A stretch of 64,000 bases of DNA from Metellina segmentata (GCA_947359465.1 OX375872.1:128933337-128997336); one strand, 5' to 3'. Positions 23,452 through 33,872 are shown, counted from the first letter of the stretch. The notes: generated from the letters alone by a model not told the origin. Numbers and translations are program-made.

Positions 23452-23862
23452 CTTCGCATAGAGGGATGGATGCACAATGAGGATGTAGCGATTGATAGCG
23501 ATGGCTGTAATGGAGAGGAGTGACAGCCCCACGTTGACGTATCGCAGGAAGGGGAAGAGGATGCACAGGGTCTCCCCGTGGACCCACTTCTGATTGATGA
23601 ACCTGGAGGCCGAGAAAGGGAGGTTGATGCAACAAAAGATGAAGTCCGCCACGCTCAGGCTGATGATGAAGGCGGCGGTCGCGCTGCGAACTCTGGGGCA
23701 CCGCACCAGGGCGATGATGGTCAGAGCGTTGCCGGTCAGCCCCACGATGATGATGACGATGACGCAGAAGGCGGAGAAGTAGAGCAGTCCGCGCCTCTCC
23801 AAGATGCTGGGAAGCGTGGTCACCGGGTCCACCGATGACCAGTCTTCTAGAGCGAAAACCAT
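23452..23862 (-). CDS. Moody/Tre1-type GPCR, coding exon 1 (start to TM3)
   Basis: The chosen start is the ATG at 23862, giving MVFALEDWSS. It follows a cttccag acceptor (23883-23889) by 20 bases. A longer open frame extends upstream, but it runs through the acceptor and into a MITE. The exon encodes 137 residues. TM1 is about 27-53 with GN at 44-45; TM2 is about 63-86 with the conserved Asp73 in SVAD. Cys100 precedes TM3 (about 101-123), and the cytoplasmic end of TM3 has NRY (124-126) in NRYILIVHP, as in Drosophila Tre1 and moody, where most class A receptors have DRY. The donor is AAG|GTAATT at 23451, phase 0. The receptor is expected at the plasma membrane signalling through G proteins; the ligand is unknown. 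Which paralog it is (moody or Tre1) cannot be settled by eye. Confidence 0.92.
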
Positions 23863-23889
23863 GCTGATGTGAGGTTGGCTACCTGGAAG
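23863..23889 (-). promoter_or_regulatory. Splice acceptor and 5' UTR end before the receptor start
   Basis: On the minus strand tttcccattcccttccag ends at 23883. The 20 bases 23882-23863 then form untranslated sequence before the ATG. This implies at least one upstream non-coding exon, to the right on the plus strand. Confidence 0.65.
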
Positions 23890-23935
23890 GGAATGGGAAA
23901 CCATTGAGAAATCTTGAGACGAGACCATAGTACCA

Positions 23936-24056
23936 TTTAAAGGGTTTCGACGAGATATCTCGTTCATCAAGATATGACCAATTTGCTAAGATGAGATACC
24001 TCTTCAACAAGACCTTTTTTCGTGTTTTCAGATTTTGCATTATGCAAACATTTATT
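23936..24056. mobile_element. piggyBac-type MITE fragment just upstream of exon 1
   Basis: TTTAAAGGGTTTCGACGAGA starts near 23936, and the palindrome gacgagatatctcgtt and atcaagatatgaccaatttg follow. It lies about 50 bp upstream of the acceptor of receptor exon 1 and creates a spurious in-frame extension of that exon. Confidence 0.65.
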
Positions 24057-24058
24057 TA

Positions 24059-25449
24059 CACTGCTGTTTGTAAAAAATGCAACACCATGAAGGAATCAAC
24101 CGAATGAAATGAAATTTGCAGCAAATGTCAGTTATAGGATGTTATTCAAATTAGTAAAGTTTCAGAGCTACCACGCATGCATGGTGTGAGCAGCGCTCTC
24201 TGAACTGATGCTAAAAGCGTATAAATAGAGGGCTGTAGTGAGACGTTGAAAATAGTGCATGGTTGTTTTTTAGTGGCAAACGTTTAGTGAGACCTAAGTA
24301 TGCCACCACGACGAAATAGGGCGAAATTTTGACAACTTACGGAGTTTCAACGGGGGAGAATCATCTGCCTTCGTGATGGAGGATTTTCCTATCTCGCAAT
24401 AGCAGCTCGTGTGCAGCGGAACATTTCCATAGTGATACGAGTTTGGAAGCAATGGACCGACGAGAACTGGACAACTCGAAAAACTGGGAGAGGACGACGG
24501 AAGGTGACGTCAGCGCTCGATGATAGACACCTGGTCCACATGGCGGTGAATGACCGTACAGCTTCCTCCAGGCAGTTGGCAGCACTTTGGTCTACTGCTA
24601 CAGGTGTACTAATGTCTGCTTCGTCAATTCGCCGACGTCTGCTGCACCGTGGACTGCGTGCAAGGATTTCTTTATACAGGATCCTCCTCACGCCTAACCA
24701 TTGACGACTGAGTCTGCAATGGGCTCATGAGCACAGAGCCTGGCGGGCTGATAGGCAACAAGTTATCTTTTCTGACGAATCCCAATTTAATTTGTGGAAC
24801 CATGATGGCCGCATTCGTGTTAAACGCTATGCCGGTGAACGCTGCCTTCCAGAGTGCGTTATCGAACGTCATAGTAGCCGAACACGTTATGGTCTGGGGT
24901 GCGACTTCGTATCATGGACGTTCTCAACTGCTACGAATTGAGGGTAATTTGAATAGCAACAGGTACGTCCGTGACGTCCTAGAGCCCGAAGTCGTTCCCT
25001 TCCTTCAAGGTATCCCTGAAGCTATCTTTCAACAGGATAATGCACGCCCACATGTTGCAAGAAATGTTCGAGACTTGTTTACAGCCCAACACATGCAACT
25101 TCTTCCTTGGCCTGCTTATTCGCTGGATATGTCGCAAATTGAGCAAGTGTTGGATTTGGTTGATCGTCGTCTCGCTCGTGATCCGCGTCCTACAGCTTCA
25201 AAAGATGAACTTTGGGTGCGCATACAAACAATATGGAATTCTCTTCCACAAGCAGACATTCAACATCTGTTTCACTCCATGCCACGTCGTATAGCAGCAC
25301 TTATTGCAGCTGATTTCGGACACTTAATATTGTTTTTTTGCTTTGAAAATTTATTCATTTATTTGTACTAATACAAGCCGTTTGTGTATTAAATTTCATT
25401 TAATTCTGATGACTGCTTCATTGTGTTGTATTTTTTACAAACAGCAGTA
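24059..25449 (+). mobile_element. Full-length Tc1-like transposon
   Basis: The left end is cactgctgtttgtaaaaaat at 24059, the right end its inverse ending at 25449. The first 20 bases differ at one position. TA lies on each side (24057-24058 and 25450-25451). At 1391 bp it has the normal Tc1 size. It lies in the intron upstream of receptor exon 1, in the opposite orientation to the receptor, and splits an older local tandem array (23.9 and 25.5 kb). Confidence 0.9.
24300..25371 (+). pseudogene. Tc1-family transposase with two stops and a frameshift
   Basis: The frame opens MPPRRNRAKF and meets a TGA at 24330. It then continues through the N-terminal paired-type helix-turn-helix region and the DDRHLVHMAVNDRTASSRQL motif. 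A second TGA falls at 24702. The first catalytic Asp is in IFSDESQFNLW. A +1 shift near 24885 moves the frame to VMVWGATSYHGRSQLL, then FQQDNARPHVARN with the second Asp, and SQIEQVLDLV with the Glu, a DD34E-type arrangement. The C-terminus RRIAALIAADFGH and the stop near 25371 fit the family, whose transposases are about 340 residues. Catalytic residues remain visible, so decay is recent, but this copy cannot encode an intact enzyme. Confidence 0.9.
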
Positions 25450-25499
25450 TATATGGTGCTGTCTCAATGTGTACTGTACTTTGTCTCAATGAAGATGAA

Positions 25500-26240
25500 G
25501 ACTGATTTAGGAAATGGTAAACCATTGAGAAATCGCACGAGACGAACTATGAGCATAACTTAAATCCAATGGTGATTGTACCCCGTTTTCCCATTACAGT
25601 GAAACAAAGCAGATTCTCACGTACGCCCCATTGAAGAAAATACCCAAGAAACTTACTTTGCAAGATTATTGGGTATTTTATTCCCAAAAGAAGCAGAATT
25701 TGTACCCTGCTGACATTTAAGTATAGTGTTTACTGTATTGTAAGTATGAAGATGCAGAATTAATCAAACAATTGAGAAATTCCATGAGACGAGCTTAGAG
25801 CAATATTCAAATTCAATGGAGGTTGTACCCCATTTTCCCATTACTGTGCAACATAGCACATTATCACGTACATCCCATTTCAGAAAGCTTTGCAAGCTTT
25901 TCTTCGTCTTATCGGATTTTGCATCGTGCAGACATTTAGTTATATTGCTACCTTATAAAGATGCAAACTAATCAAGTCATTGAGAAATCGAAAGAAATGA
26001 GCCTACACTACTACTTAATACTTATTGATAGTGGTTACATTTCCATTATCAATCAAAGTATCACGTACATCCCCATTGAAGATACGGCATACCAAAAAGC
26101 CTTCCAAGATCTCCAAGTTATCGATGTTACTTCGTGCAAACATTTATGTCTATTTGACCATTGTCTTTACGAAGACAAGCAGATAAAGATCTTCGATCAA
26201 CGTACGCATAGGATTAGATAAACTTTCTGAAATGGGTACT
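25500..26240. repeat. Tandem array, about 210-250-bp unit, 3 copies plus a piece at 23885-23930
   Basis: The phrase aaaccattgagaaatc recurs near 25518, 25766 and 25974. gtaccccattttcccattac and atcacgtacatcccatt follow. The same ccattgagaaatcttgagac phrase lies at 23900, directly upstream of receptor exon 1. The array is therefore split by the MITE and the Tc1 element. Confidence 0.8.
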
Positions 26241-26570
26241 TAGACATGCAGTAATGTAATCGCATTTCATTACCTCGTAGATTGAATTTCGGTAAAGTAC
26301 CCCCTCAGCATATATCTTCCAATCTTGGAGAACTAGAAGGCGGTTGGTTGTAAGGTTTATGTAGTGTGACTAATGTTAATAACGATAGTCGGAGATATAC
26401 TTATAGACATTTGGGCTCTTTCATCATACAATAAAAGAAATACAAAGAAAATTGAGAAAAATTTGTTTGATAGTATTCTAATTTGAATTTTCAATTGTCC
26501 AGAGTTTCGCTCGAGTTGATGTAAAAACTGCTTGGATGTGGGATTGCCCATGTAAAAAAACTCGAGGTTT
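26241..26570. other. Non-coding spacer
   Basis: AT-rich, no recognisable frame or repeat. Confidence 0.5.
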
Positions 26571-27000
26571 GACCGAAATGATTCATCTTTCCATCTTTGT
26601 TTTTGTGGGGCCTCAGATTAAACAGTTCTTCAGAGATCTCACGTATGAGAAAACTCTTTAAAGTAAAGAAACACAGGTTTGGGATTCGTTCTGGTCAAGT
26701 GGCTAACAACTTCCTGGGGAATGTGAAGGCCAAAAACTAGAAGGCATTGGTCGAAGATGTGTTGGCTTTGTTTCATGATTTCAGCTGCAATATATCGTTA
26801 AAGATTCACTTTCTTTATTTCCACTTGAATTTCTTCCCTAATAACAGCAGAAAGGTCAGTGATGAGCAGAGCGGAACTTTTCATCTGGACATTGCCAAGA
26901 TGGAGCAACGGTACCAGGGCAAATGGTCCACGTCAATGCTGGTTGACTATTGTTAAACGTTCAGAGATACTCCCTCGTCTATGACAACGAGAGGCCAAAA
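26571..27000 (+). pseudogene. Fragment of a transposon-associated arthropod protein family
   Basis: Three-frame reading gives FVGPQIKQFFRDL near 26615. After shifts it gives a segment resembling NNFLGNVKAKN near 26705, then CNISLKIHFLYFHLNFFP at about 26790-26840. After that come VSDEQSGTFHLDIAKMEQRY and QGKWSTSMLVDYC, followed by a stop at 26954. This series of motifs is one I recognise from uncharacterised multi-copy proteins in arthropod and other animal genomes; their function is not known to me. Stops and frameshifts at about 26650, 26740 and 26954 make it a decayed copy. No intron boundaries or terminal repeats were found, so its origin is open. Confidence 0.6.
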
Positions 27001-27269
27001 GAAGACGAAAGTCTGAAGATTAAGGCATTCTTAACGTATTCTCGTATTATAATATTTACATATATATACATTTTTCTCAATAATGAGTAAACATTACAAA
27101 AAATCCGTAGTCAATCCTACCTTTTCTTTGTCATATTCATATTCAGCACATTGAATTAATTAGGAAATGACTATTTTCATGTCGGAAGCAGAAAATTTTT
27201 GAAATTTTGTTGCCCAGTGTAATTTATGTAGAACACGAGATTGCTTGTTTTTTGTGGGTAATATAATGA

Positions 27270-27820
27270 AATGTTACTATTTATAAAAATTATTTTGAAT
27301 CATCCGGGATTTGTACTTTTGCTTACATGCAATAATCATACTTGTAAAATTTAGATTATTAAATAAAGTACTCCTACTTATAAAATACAATCTTTAATCC
27401 GTAATATTATTTATAAAATACGGCATCAGGGCACAATATGGCAAACCGAAAGTTCTAAAATGAATAATCCAGTATTCGTCCTTCCCTTTACATGTAATAT
27501 TCATTCGTATAAAATTGGGATGATTAAATGATCAATTACTGTTATTAATATAAGAATTTTAATCTATACCATTATAAGTATAACGTCAGAAAAACCGGTA
27601 ACTTGTAAATGATCCGTACTTCTGTAATATTCAATATTCGTACGAACTCTCAAGTAATGTTATTATTACTAATCAAATGAATGCTATTTATAAAATCTGA
27701 CTTTGAATCCGGCGATATTATTGGTAAAATATGACATCAGGAAACTGATAATATAACGAATAATCCATATTCCTATCTCCCTAAATTGAGATGGTTCAGT
27801 AAAAAAAAAAAATAATAAAA

Positions 27821-27864
<44 letters not shown>

Positions 27865-28130
27865 CGATTTCTAATCTGTAAAATTATCTGTAAATCACGA
27901 AATAAAAAGCAATAATACATAAATGAATAACATCCGTACTTCTGCTGTTGTATACAATATTCATGCGAATGTAATTACTACGTTAGTGTTTTTACTATTT
28001 ATATGAAAACTATTAATAAAAAATAGAATTTTTAGTCAGATAATATTTGTTAGGTATAACTTCCAAAAATAAGATAAGTGACAAATAAATAGTTCAGTAT
28101 TCGTACTTTTACTGTGAAAAGTTATTACTA
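27270..28130. repeat. AT-rich tandem array, about 155-bp unit, 6 copies
   Basis: The phrase tgaataatccagtattcgta or a variant recurs near 27296, 27460, 27605, 27757, 27921 and 28083. tatttataaaatacg lies between copies. A TA microsatellite (27826-27860) is embedded in one unit. Confidence 0.75.
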
Positions 28131-28198
28131 TGCAATTGAAATGGCTGAATTAAACGTTATTATTTGCATAACAAAACTGAAATTACACCAAATTCTTG

Positions 28199-28462
28199 CG
28201 ACTCAGTAGCTTGATTGGAAGAGGATCGGACGAGCAACAGGAGAGTTGCGAGTTCGAATCCGACCAAAAACCATCTGTCGTGGCCTCAAATGTACTCATG
28301 TTGCCGTGGTGTGGAAGTTTGGAGAGTGGGGTGCTGGCGCAGAGCGCAGGCGGTGCCTCGTCATCTGACCGTGGTTCAAACTCTCGTGGTCTTTCCCCTT
28401 AGGTTTGATCCCGGGCCGTCACCAATAGCCCGTTGTTTCGCTCCAGTGCGAAAATTAAGTTA
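28199..28462 (+). mobile_element. tRNA-derived SINE with head
   Basis: A-box-like cagtagcttgattggaagag and B box gagttcgaatccgacc. The body ggtgtggaagtttggagagt follows, then the tail gcccgttgtttcgctccagt. The segment between head and body is shorter than in other copies. Confidence 0.8.
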
Positions 28463-28528
28463 TTAATTAAAAAATACAATATAATACAATACACAAAGTA
28501 ATTCTCAACGGTTGCAATTAAAAAGATA

Positions 28529-28786
28529 GGTAGGTAGGTAACTTAATTTACGTCGCACTGGAGCTAAACAATGAAATTTTGGCGACGGTCCGTGATCAAA
28601 CCCGAAGGGAAAGATTTGAACAACTCTCTCCAAACTTCCACACCACGCCAACTTGAGGATATTTGAGACACAAAAAGTTTTACATGCACCAGCCCCCTTT
28701 GTACACGACGGTCTTTGGTAGGATTCGAGCTTGAAATCCGCCGGTTGTTAATCCGTTACACTTCCAACCGGGCTACAGCGGCCCAC
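28529..28786 (-). mobile_element. tRNA-derived SINE, near full length
   Basis: Read on the minus strand: ggccgctgtagcccggttgg head, gtgtacaaagggggctggtg, ggcgtggtgtggaagtttgg, and the gctccagtgcgacgtaaatt tail ending in ctacctacc. The A box is gtagcccggttgg. The B box is degenerate (ttcaagctcgaatcc). It faces the neighbouring copy tail to tail. Confidence 0.85.
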
Positions 28787-28940
28787 ATTTCAAAAGGATG
28801 AAACTAAAAACAATGAACTTACCAACTGTTTAAGTCGAATATATATAGTTGAAACTATTTTCTTCGTTTCTTAAACATTTTTGATTAATACTGATACATT
28901 TTCACCCAAACTGCATCTACATTTTGCTGTCACTAGAGAA

Positions 28941-29033
28941 ATGTTTGCGGACTTTATCTCCGAGTCAGTTCCTCAAACGGGACAATCTCTGAGTGATTTC
29001 ATTTCTGAGCTGAAAGCCTTCGTTTGTGATTAA
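28941..29033 (+). CDS. Possible retroelement gag fragment (30 codons)
   Basis: The short frame has the spacing of the SxxDFxxELKxL motif found in retrotransposon gag proteins, here SLSDFISELKAF. It stops after VCD. Nothing upstream or downstream supports a retroelement, so chance similarity is possible. Confidence 0.2.
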   Translation: MFADFISESVPQTGQSLSDFISELKAFVCD

Positions 29034-30187
29034 AGTGAGTAATAGATAAGATAACCCTTTCCGTTTGTTTGGCTGTTGACAATTGTCTTAAAATGATAGA
29101 GGTTGTGTCAGGGCTTTTGAAAAAAGTCGCGAAAACCACGGGAAATGCCGTGAACTTAGCTTAAATCGCCGCGACGATTAACGGTTCTCACGGCAAGTTT
29201 TGCTGTGAGTATTTGAAACCGAATGTTTCATTATTTCTCTTTCAAATACCAGCTATTAAAAATTTAGTTTAAAGATAAAACAATATGTCTCTATGAGGAT
29301 AAGCGCGGATGGTCCTTCGCTTTGAGATTTTAAGGCTGATCGAGCAGTTCAGAAATGGTTTTGTGCATGTGTGATCGGAGACCTTGTTTGTAGCTATGTA
29401 GCTATGAAACAACTGCAACTTTCTCTAGCCTAATAACTGACTGAGGCTTTCGTAGACTTGATAATAAGGAAATAAACGTGTGTTTACAGTATATTATTTG
29501 AGTGTTTCATTTTATCTCAAATGTATTTTAGGGTTTTATATGAAATTGCAGAAAGCTTACAAGAAAAGTGAAGTATTTTTTTCTTCTCATTGCATTATTC
29601 ATTCAATTGTTTTAAAGTTTAGCGAAAAATTTGCAACTACAATTCACCGTTATTACGGAAATTTTAGGTTTTGCCATGAGCTGAATAGTTTTTTCTACCA
29701 GCTTATAAAAGCCCACAGCAATATTTGCTGCCAGATTCGAAATCTTATTTCGAACCCTGTTGCAGACTAAATTGGACTGTGCAAGTAAGCAATAAAATTA
29801 CCAATGGCGTATGGAATATCTACATCATGATTATTTTACAAATTTTGGAAAATATTTATTTTACAAAAGTATTAGACCCGGGAAGGGTGTAGGAGCTCCG
29901 CATGTTGTAGATGTGAAAGCCTTTCGCTACTTTCCTAAATGTAGCATTCAGTGCCAGATTCAAAATCTTATTTCGAGACCTTGGTTGTGTAATGGGTGTA
30001 GAAAGAAAAGTAGATAATGGTGACATTTATGTCAGAGGTAGTGAACCTGTTTATTGATGGAAGCTTGTAGCTTTTATGGTTGGTTGGGATTTGTGGATCA
30101 AATGCACCATTTTTGACCAAATTGTGTCAAACACATGGCAGACAACATCGATTGGTTTGGATTTGGCATCGTAGGTGGACACTGCTA
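29034..30187. other. Non-coding with short local repeats
   Basis: Two related blocks carry agattcgaaatcttatttcg near 29735 and agattcaaaatcttatttcg near 29956. No gene is seen. Confidence 0.45.
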
Positions 30188-30189
30188 TA

Positions 30190-30796
30190 CGAGGGCTATT
30201 CAATAAAGAATGATCATAATTTTTTTAAAGGGTATTAAAACATCAAGAAAACTAAAATTCATATTGAATGTGTAGCGGGATAAGTGGAGATAGTGCAAGT
30301 TTCACGGTCATGACGTCATTACTGAGGCTTTGGCAGCCGGCCAAGAACGCCTAGTTTTACTTTCGTTTACGGCAAAAATGGATATGACTCGCGAAGTGTA
30401 ATACACTGCATTAAAATTTTCTTTTCGTCTTAAAAGATCGTCAGCTGAAGTCTATGTGATGCTACAGGAAAATTATGGGGAGTGTCATGTGTGTTCCCCA
30501 TCCTCCATATAGTCCTGATTTACACCATGGGATTTTTTTCTTTTCCCGAATTTGAAGAAACACCTCCGGGAAAAGCGGTTTTCATCATCACAGGCAATGG
30601 TAAAAGTTGCGTAGGCGATTTTGAAAGACCTGTCAAAAAATGGCTTCCAGCATGTGTTTGAAAACTGGAAAAGAGGTGGTATAAGTGCATTGCATGTAAT
30701 GGGGAGTATTTTGAGAAAGACCATAAAAATTTGGAGGATTAGTACAGAAAATTATATTTTATTAATTTATGATAATTCTTTATTGAACAGCCCTCG
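30190..30796 (+). mobile_element. Internally deleted mariner element (607 bp)
   Basis: The termini are cgagggctattcaataaaga and the inverse of cgagggctgttcaataaaga, flanked by TA at 30188-30189 and 30797-30798. A mariner is normally about 1.3 kb; here the N-terminal coding part (around 30378-30475) joins the C-terminal part (from about 30495). It joins at the mariner signature PHPPYSPDL, the region of the third catalytic Asp. Confidence 0.85.
30378..30745 (+). pseudogene. Mariner transposase remnant with internal deletion
   Basis: The start MDMTREV is followed by a stop, then ALKFSFRLKRSSAEVYVMLQ, matching the start of the helix-turn-helix domain. About half of the gene is missing after ENYGE. 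The sequence resumes with HPPYSPDL and, with one frame change, a Lys/Arg-rich C-terminus including LSKNGFQHVFENWKR. It lacks the first two catalytic aspartates and cannot be active. Confidence 0.75.
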
Positions 30797-30806
30797 TATA
30801 TATATA

Positions 30807-31692
30807 GCCGCAGGATTGAAAACTCACTTCTTTCGCTCGATTCTTATACGGTTTCCCGAGAAAGTACGGATCAGAAAATTACGAAATTAACATGGTTTGT
30901 TCAAAATTGCACAGGAACTAAGATGAAGAAGATTTTTTTCTGATACGGCTATTAGTTTAGGGTGCATTAAGTGTCAAAGTCTAAAAAAGCGAAATTTCTA
31001 AAGCGAGTAAGCAAAACACGAACAAATTTTCAGTCCACAGCCGTTAGTTTTTTTTCTAGAGTACCTCTAAACGTGAATTTTGCACCTCACCGAGTTTTTT
31101 TAGAAATTTCAATTTGATTCCAGGTAATTTTTCTTTGATATTTGGGAAAAATCGGGATTTTAGTTTTTTTTTGTTAAAACTGTCATATCTGTAACTTATT
31201 ACTATTAGTTTATAAATTTGAAAACATCACTGGAAACCTTCGAATGTACTCTTTCTTATGGTATAATTATTTTTTAAATTGATTAATAAATAAATTCGAT
31301 GCTGTTAAAAGTTGGTCATACAAATTTTGGAACGTTTGATCGTAATTTCCGATACAAAACTAAAGCTGTCAAATCAATAGCTTAATACTATTAATTTTAA
31401 AATTTGAAAGTGCCACGTGAAAGCTTAGAACGCACTCTTTCTTATGGTATAATATTTTTTTTTAATTGATTCATAAATAAATTTGATGCGATGAAAAGTA
31501 TAATTTCGCGACAGTGTACAAATTGTTCACCGCCGATATGAAACGTTAGGTAGTTCTAGCTGGCCTTGTGAATCTCGCTGAGACGTCATTGCTCGGAAAG
31601 ACTTGGGAAAGGAGTGTTGGTTTGCGAAGCAAACGAAATGGGATTGAGTAGCAATCTCAGGTAGTTGGTATGCAGGGGGCGGAGTCCCCTTG
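30807..31692 (+). mobile_element. Non-autonomous Helitron, decayed copy
   Basis: It aligns with the Helitron at 34.4 kb from gccgcaggattgaaaactca onward, including ctattagtttagggtgcatt and ggtttgcgaagcaaac. It ends in a GC-rich hairpin gggggcggagtcccc followed by CTTG instead of CTAG. The 5' terminus is missing, apparently where the mariner element lies. Internal repeats of about 180 bp contain tactctttcttatggtataa. Confidence 0.75.
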
Positions 31693-32428
31693 AATATATA
31701 TATATATCCCAGTGAAACAGTTTATAGTAGTTAGATTTTGTCCCCATCCGACCAGCTTTCCTTAAATATTTGACTGAATACGTAATGATTCGTAGAGTTC
31801 TGTGTCATAAAAACTAATACAATTTGCAGCACAAGCTTTTTAAGTAAAGTGTGTAACTTCTTATTTTAAAATGACTGGAATTTCGTTTCTGTTTGTATGT
31901 ATGTGTTCTAATATTTTAAAATTATTGATACATTTTTAGGATTTAAAATTTTAACGAATTATTTATTTTCTGCGAAATATCACTAGACATGGGTAATGTC
32001 TTGGTGGTTGAATACGCAATGGTTTGTAGATTGCTGTTTAATAAAAATAAATAAAATATACAAATCAAAACATTTTCAAGTAAGGTATGTAATATCTTAT
32101 TTTAAAAAAATGACCGGTGAACTTAAAAAAAAAAAATCTTAAAATAAGATAGGTTACGTTGCATTAAAACGGGGTAGTCCCATACGCTGTAGTTTAAATC
32201 TATTTCAAAATTTGGATATAGCTTTTCATTGAAAGGCGATTAAAATAAAATAAGTTTACACTTGTTTTTCATGTTTCAAGGGTGTTATTGAAAGTTGTAC
32301 TCAATAGAGCTAAGTAACTGCATATATTATTCTAAAAATAGGTTCGTGGTTTCCATTTAGAAACCAAATTTCCAAATTTTAAAAGTACCATAAGGATTTG
32401 ATTTAAAAACTGAATGTCTATTGGTATG
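31693..32428. other. Non-coding with a 230-bp-spaced repeat
   Basis: The phrase cttattttaaaatgactgga at 31859 recurs in diverged form at 32095, together with a following taatacgtaatggt-like block. No gene is seen. Confidence 0.45.
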
Positions 32429-33872
32429 TCCACACTCATGCGCTTTCATTTTCAACTTGCCTTTCAACGTTCAATTCAATATGCGTAAACGCTTGCCTTA
32501 TTGCATGCGCTTAGAGGCATGCCTGTCACCTGTCCACACACGTGCCTCACTTCAGTTGTGTTTTCAAGATGGATGTAGATGATGCTATTCTGTTAGGAGG
32601 AATCAGTGCGGCATATTTAGTGATTAGGCAAGTAAATAAACGTAGGAATTCAAGGTGAGAGATTTGGATGAAAAAGTACTTAAAAACTCGTAATGAGCAT
32701 TTATTAATTTACGTTAAAATTTATTATTATTAAAATGTAAAAATAATTGGAATCTTTCCTGTTATTCTTTCGACCAATAGATGTGGTTATTTAGTCCTTA
32801 TGTGTGTTGTGGAACCAATAAAAATAAATTCAAAATACAATGTATAAATTGGTTACAAAACAGTTGTAAATGATTTTCGTTATATGTAAGTACTTATGTA
32901 TACGTATATTATGTGTACGTTAAATATGAATAACAATATTTGCATATAATCTATGCTTATGAACTTAGACGACTTTTAGTTTACACATAATTATATGAAT
33001 AATTAAAGGATAAATAAGTGTTTAAGCGAAGTACATTTATCATATTTCTCCTTGCCGGCTTAAAAATAAATTTGTTTCATATTCATCCTTATACATCTTT
33101 AGAACCTGCACCATAACTAAGAAAACTTTAATGGATCCAACATAATGTTAATATTATACTGGTATAATAAAAAGCTTAATTTGTCAGTTTATAATTCATT
33201 TACATTAAATATATTTAATTAATGCCTATACTCATAGTCATATTTTCACTCTTGATATTCTTTCTTTAAGTCTATTTATGAAAAAAATATATATATAAAA
33301 AAAAAGATTAACTCATGTAGTGTTTAAACAAACAATAATTTGAACAGAAATATTTTAAATGCAATCATAATAAAATATATACAAAAAAAGGATTAAAGGC
33401 TCTTGTGTTGTTATTTCGCTAGGGAAATTTAATAAATGCTCTTTACGTGTTTTGAATAAATGACGCTTTTAATTATTTTTTAATTTAATTTAAAACTTAT
33501 TATTACGTTGTAATTTATTTATTAATCATGACGTTCATTTTTTTCGTATAAGATATACAGTGTATTTTCCATAAACACTCATAAGATCTGTAGTCTTTTA
33601 TAAATTCAAGAGCTTGGTCGTTACTCGTGATAACACACAAAAAAAAACACAACTTCGGTTCACCAAAACACTACAAATTGAAAGTTGAAACGCACAGAAA
33701 TCCAAGGCTGGTACAACTTCTTGCGCTACGCTGTGCGCTATGAAATACTGTTAATTCTGACTCATCTCAGGCATGCCTTGAATCATGCGTCCCTTGCGTC
33801 GAGTCATGCGCTGAAGCATGAGGAGAGGCATGTGCATAGCGCAAGCAAAAACGCACGAGTGTGGACATAGCT
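32429..33872 (+). mobile_element. Harbinger-like non-autonomous DNA element
   Basis: The left end is gtatgtccacactcatgcg; the right end is its inverse, read as ctatgtccacactcgtgcg. Subterminal copies of gcatgcg and gaggcatg occur at both ends. The interior is almost all AT-rich non-coding sequence, with one short candidate exon. Target-site duplication is not clear. The Harbinger call rests on the first-exon resemblance. Confidence 0.6.
32569..32654 (+). CDS. Candidate first exon of a Harbinger-type nuclease
   Basis: The frame MDVDDAILLGGISAAYLVIR continues QVNKRRNSR and meets an AG|GTGAGA donor at 32655. Many PIF/Harbinger (HARBI1-like) nucleases begin with a similar acidic, Ala/Leu-rich stretch followed by a KKRR cluster. 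No catalytic exon is visible in the following 1.2 kb, so the rest of the gene has been lost. Confidence 0.35.

Noticed and set aside
23578..23838. Plus-strand acidic open frame with a poly-Asp run
   Set aside because: It is the antisense of receptor exon 1; only the minus strand shows transmembrane segments, splice sites and family motifs.
23863..23970. In-frame N-terminal extension of the receptor from an ATG near 23970
   Set aside because: It crosses a good acceptor site and its first residues come from a MITE fragment.
28196..28466. Overlapping frames at 28.2-28.5 kb
   Set aside because: Entirely inside a SINE copy.
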